Below, in pieces: positions 63,585 to 64,000 of a stretch of 64,000 bases of DNA. Source of the DNA: JAZDGX01 sp964482205 (lineage in GTDB: Bacteria > Eisenbacteria > RBG-16-71-46 > CAIMUX01 > WJJG01); contig CAYZWI010000010.1 of assembly GCA_964482205.1 (NCBI GenBank), positions 62,001-126,000 of the forward strand. Direction: 5' to 3'. The notes beneath the pieces are model-generated. The model worked only from the letters and a program-made list of their open reading frames with translations. It made no database searches and was not told where the DNA came from. Within the stretch, counting starts at the first letter, position 1, and the number at the start of each line of letters is the position of its first letter. The position numbers and the translations under genes were made by a program.

Positions 63585-64000
63585 ATGCAATGCACTCGTC
63601 GGATTCTCATCTCATTGTTGGTCGTCTCGGCGACAGTTACTCTCGCGGCTGCCGTTCAGAAGATGAGCGTTCAAGTGCGAAGCGGACAAATCCGCACGAG
63701 CCCTTCCTATCTTGCGAGCGTGGAATCTTCGGTTGCGTATGGAGATCGCCTTACGGTGGTGGAGATGCAGGGGGCGTGGGCCCATGTGGAGGACGCTCGT
63801 GGACACGGCGGCTGGATTCACGAATCGGCTCTGACCAAGAAGCAGGTCGTCCTGCAATCTGGAGCCGCGAATGTGGAGGCCACGGCCGGCGAAGATGAAG
63901 TCGCCCTCGCCGGGAAGGGGTTCAGCCAAGCCGTTGAGCGGGAATTCAAGACCCAACACACAGAGCTCGACTACACCTGGATTGATCGGATGGAGAAGGT
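63585..64000 (+). CDS. exported SH3-domain protein, truncated by the window edge
   Basis: At least 138 residues, running off the window without a stop. A signal peptide (R-R-I-L-I-S-L-L-V-V-S-A-T-V-T-L-A-A-A) is followed by a bacterial SH3-like domain (V-Q-V-R-S-G-Q-I-R-T-S-P, V-A-Y-G-D-R-L-T-V-V-E, A-W-A-H-V, G-G-W-I-H-E-S-A-L). Then comes a G-K-G-F-S-Q-A-V-E-R-E-F segment. Such proteins usually bind cell-wall peptides. AAGGAGG lies 4 bp before the ATG. The rest of the gene lies beyond 64000. Confidence 0.75.
   Translation, partial: MQCTRRILISLLVVSATVTLAAAVQKMSVQVRSGQIRTSPSYLASVESSVAYGDRLTVVEMQGAWAHVEDARGHGGWIHESALTKKQVVLQSGAANVEATAGEDEVALAGKGFSQAVEREFKTQHTELDYTWIDRMEK

Noticed and set aside
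1..64000. CRISPR array or tRNA genes
   Set aside because: No regularly spaced 25-40 bp repeats with unique spacers, and no sequence with tRNA arms was found by eye.

Overview
The window is high-GC, densely coded bacterial chromosome with mostly short intergenic gaps. I infer a Gram-negative relative of the FCB-group candidate phyla, most like Candidatus Eisenbacteria. The reasons are large secreted parallel beta-helix proteins built on 'GDAPTIQAGIDSA'-type repeats, FlgD-like C-terminal domains ending in R/RP, a Pal lipoprotein (so an outer membrane), many lipoproteins, and strong AGGAGG ribosome binding sites. No rRNA, tRNA or CRISPR array was seen. The taxon is inference; no marker gene is present.

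0.4-14.5 kb is mostly housekeeping. On the minus strand are a YihY/BrkB membrane protein, an ImmA/IrrE-like metallopeptidase behind a BtpA/SgcQ-family TIM-barrel gene, and hsp20. On the plus strand is a thiD-thiE-thiL thiamine operon running into an M20 amidohydrolase and SppA, then an isochorismatase-like hydrolase. A double-length ThyX thymidylate synthase and a lipoprotein lie on the minus strand. 14.8-17 kb holds a small DMT/EmrE-like protein and ComM/YifB.

17-22 kb looks accessory. It has two decayed transposase traces, an SpoT-like HD protein with a DnaJ-type zinc-finger insert, a lipoprotein, and three small secreted proteins that all end in a W-G-x-(I/M/V)-K-x-x-(F/Y) tail. A fourth member lies at 55.6 kb. 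This tail is the best candidate here for an undescribed sorting signal.

22-36 kb resembles a stress/osmolyte island. A translationally coupled minus-strand operon runs marR - mscS - opine dehydrogenase - cobalamin-binding protein - mscS, from a promoter with a perfect palindrome between its -35 and -10 boxes. Divergent from it is an asparagine-synthetase-like enzyme lacking the glutaminase cysteine. Then come a ClC channel and a trehalose operon (DUF5752, TreT, OtsB, OtsA).

36.6-58.9 kb mixes secreted and housekeeping genes. It has a giant SBBP/beta-helix protein broken by a one-base frameshift, a NADAR protein, two NodB-fold carbohydrate esterase-like proteins, and an NtrC-type two-component pair. 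Just downstream of that pair a sigma-54 promoter precedes a small unknown gene. Then follow Pal, an MFS transporter, a methyltransferase, a radical-SAM SPL-like protein, an EEP hydrolase, a macrodomain protein, and a second beta-helix protein interrupted by an in-frame TGA.

59-63.4 kb is a three-gene unit with its own promoter. It encodes an unknown protein, a membrane protein pairing a Lon-like S16 domain with an FG-GAP-like ectodomain, and a protein with an anti-sigma-type H-x3-C-x2-C motif. The window ends inside an SH3-domain gene. Two approximately 160-bp elements with matching terminal inverted repeats (4.3 and 50.1 kb) suggest a MITE-like family.
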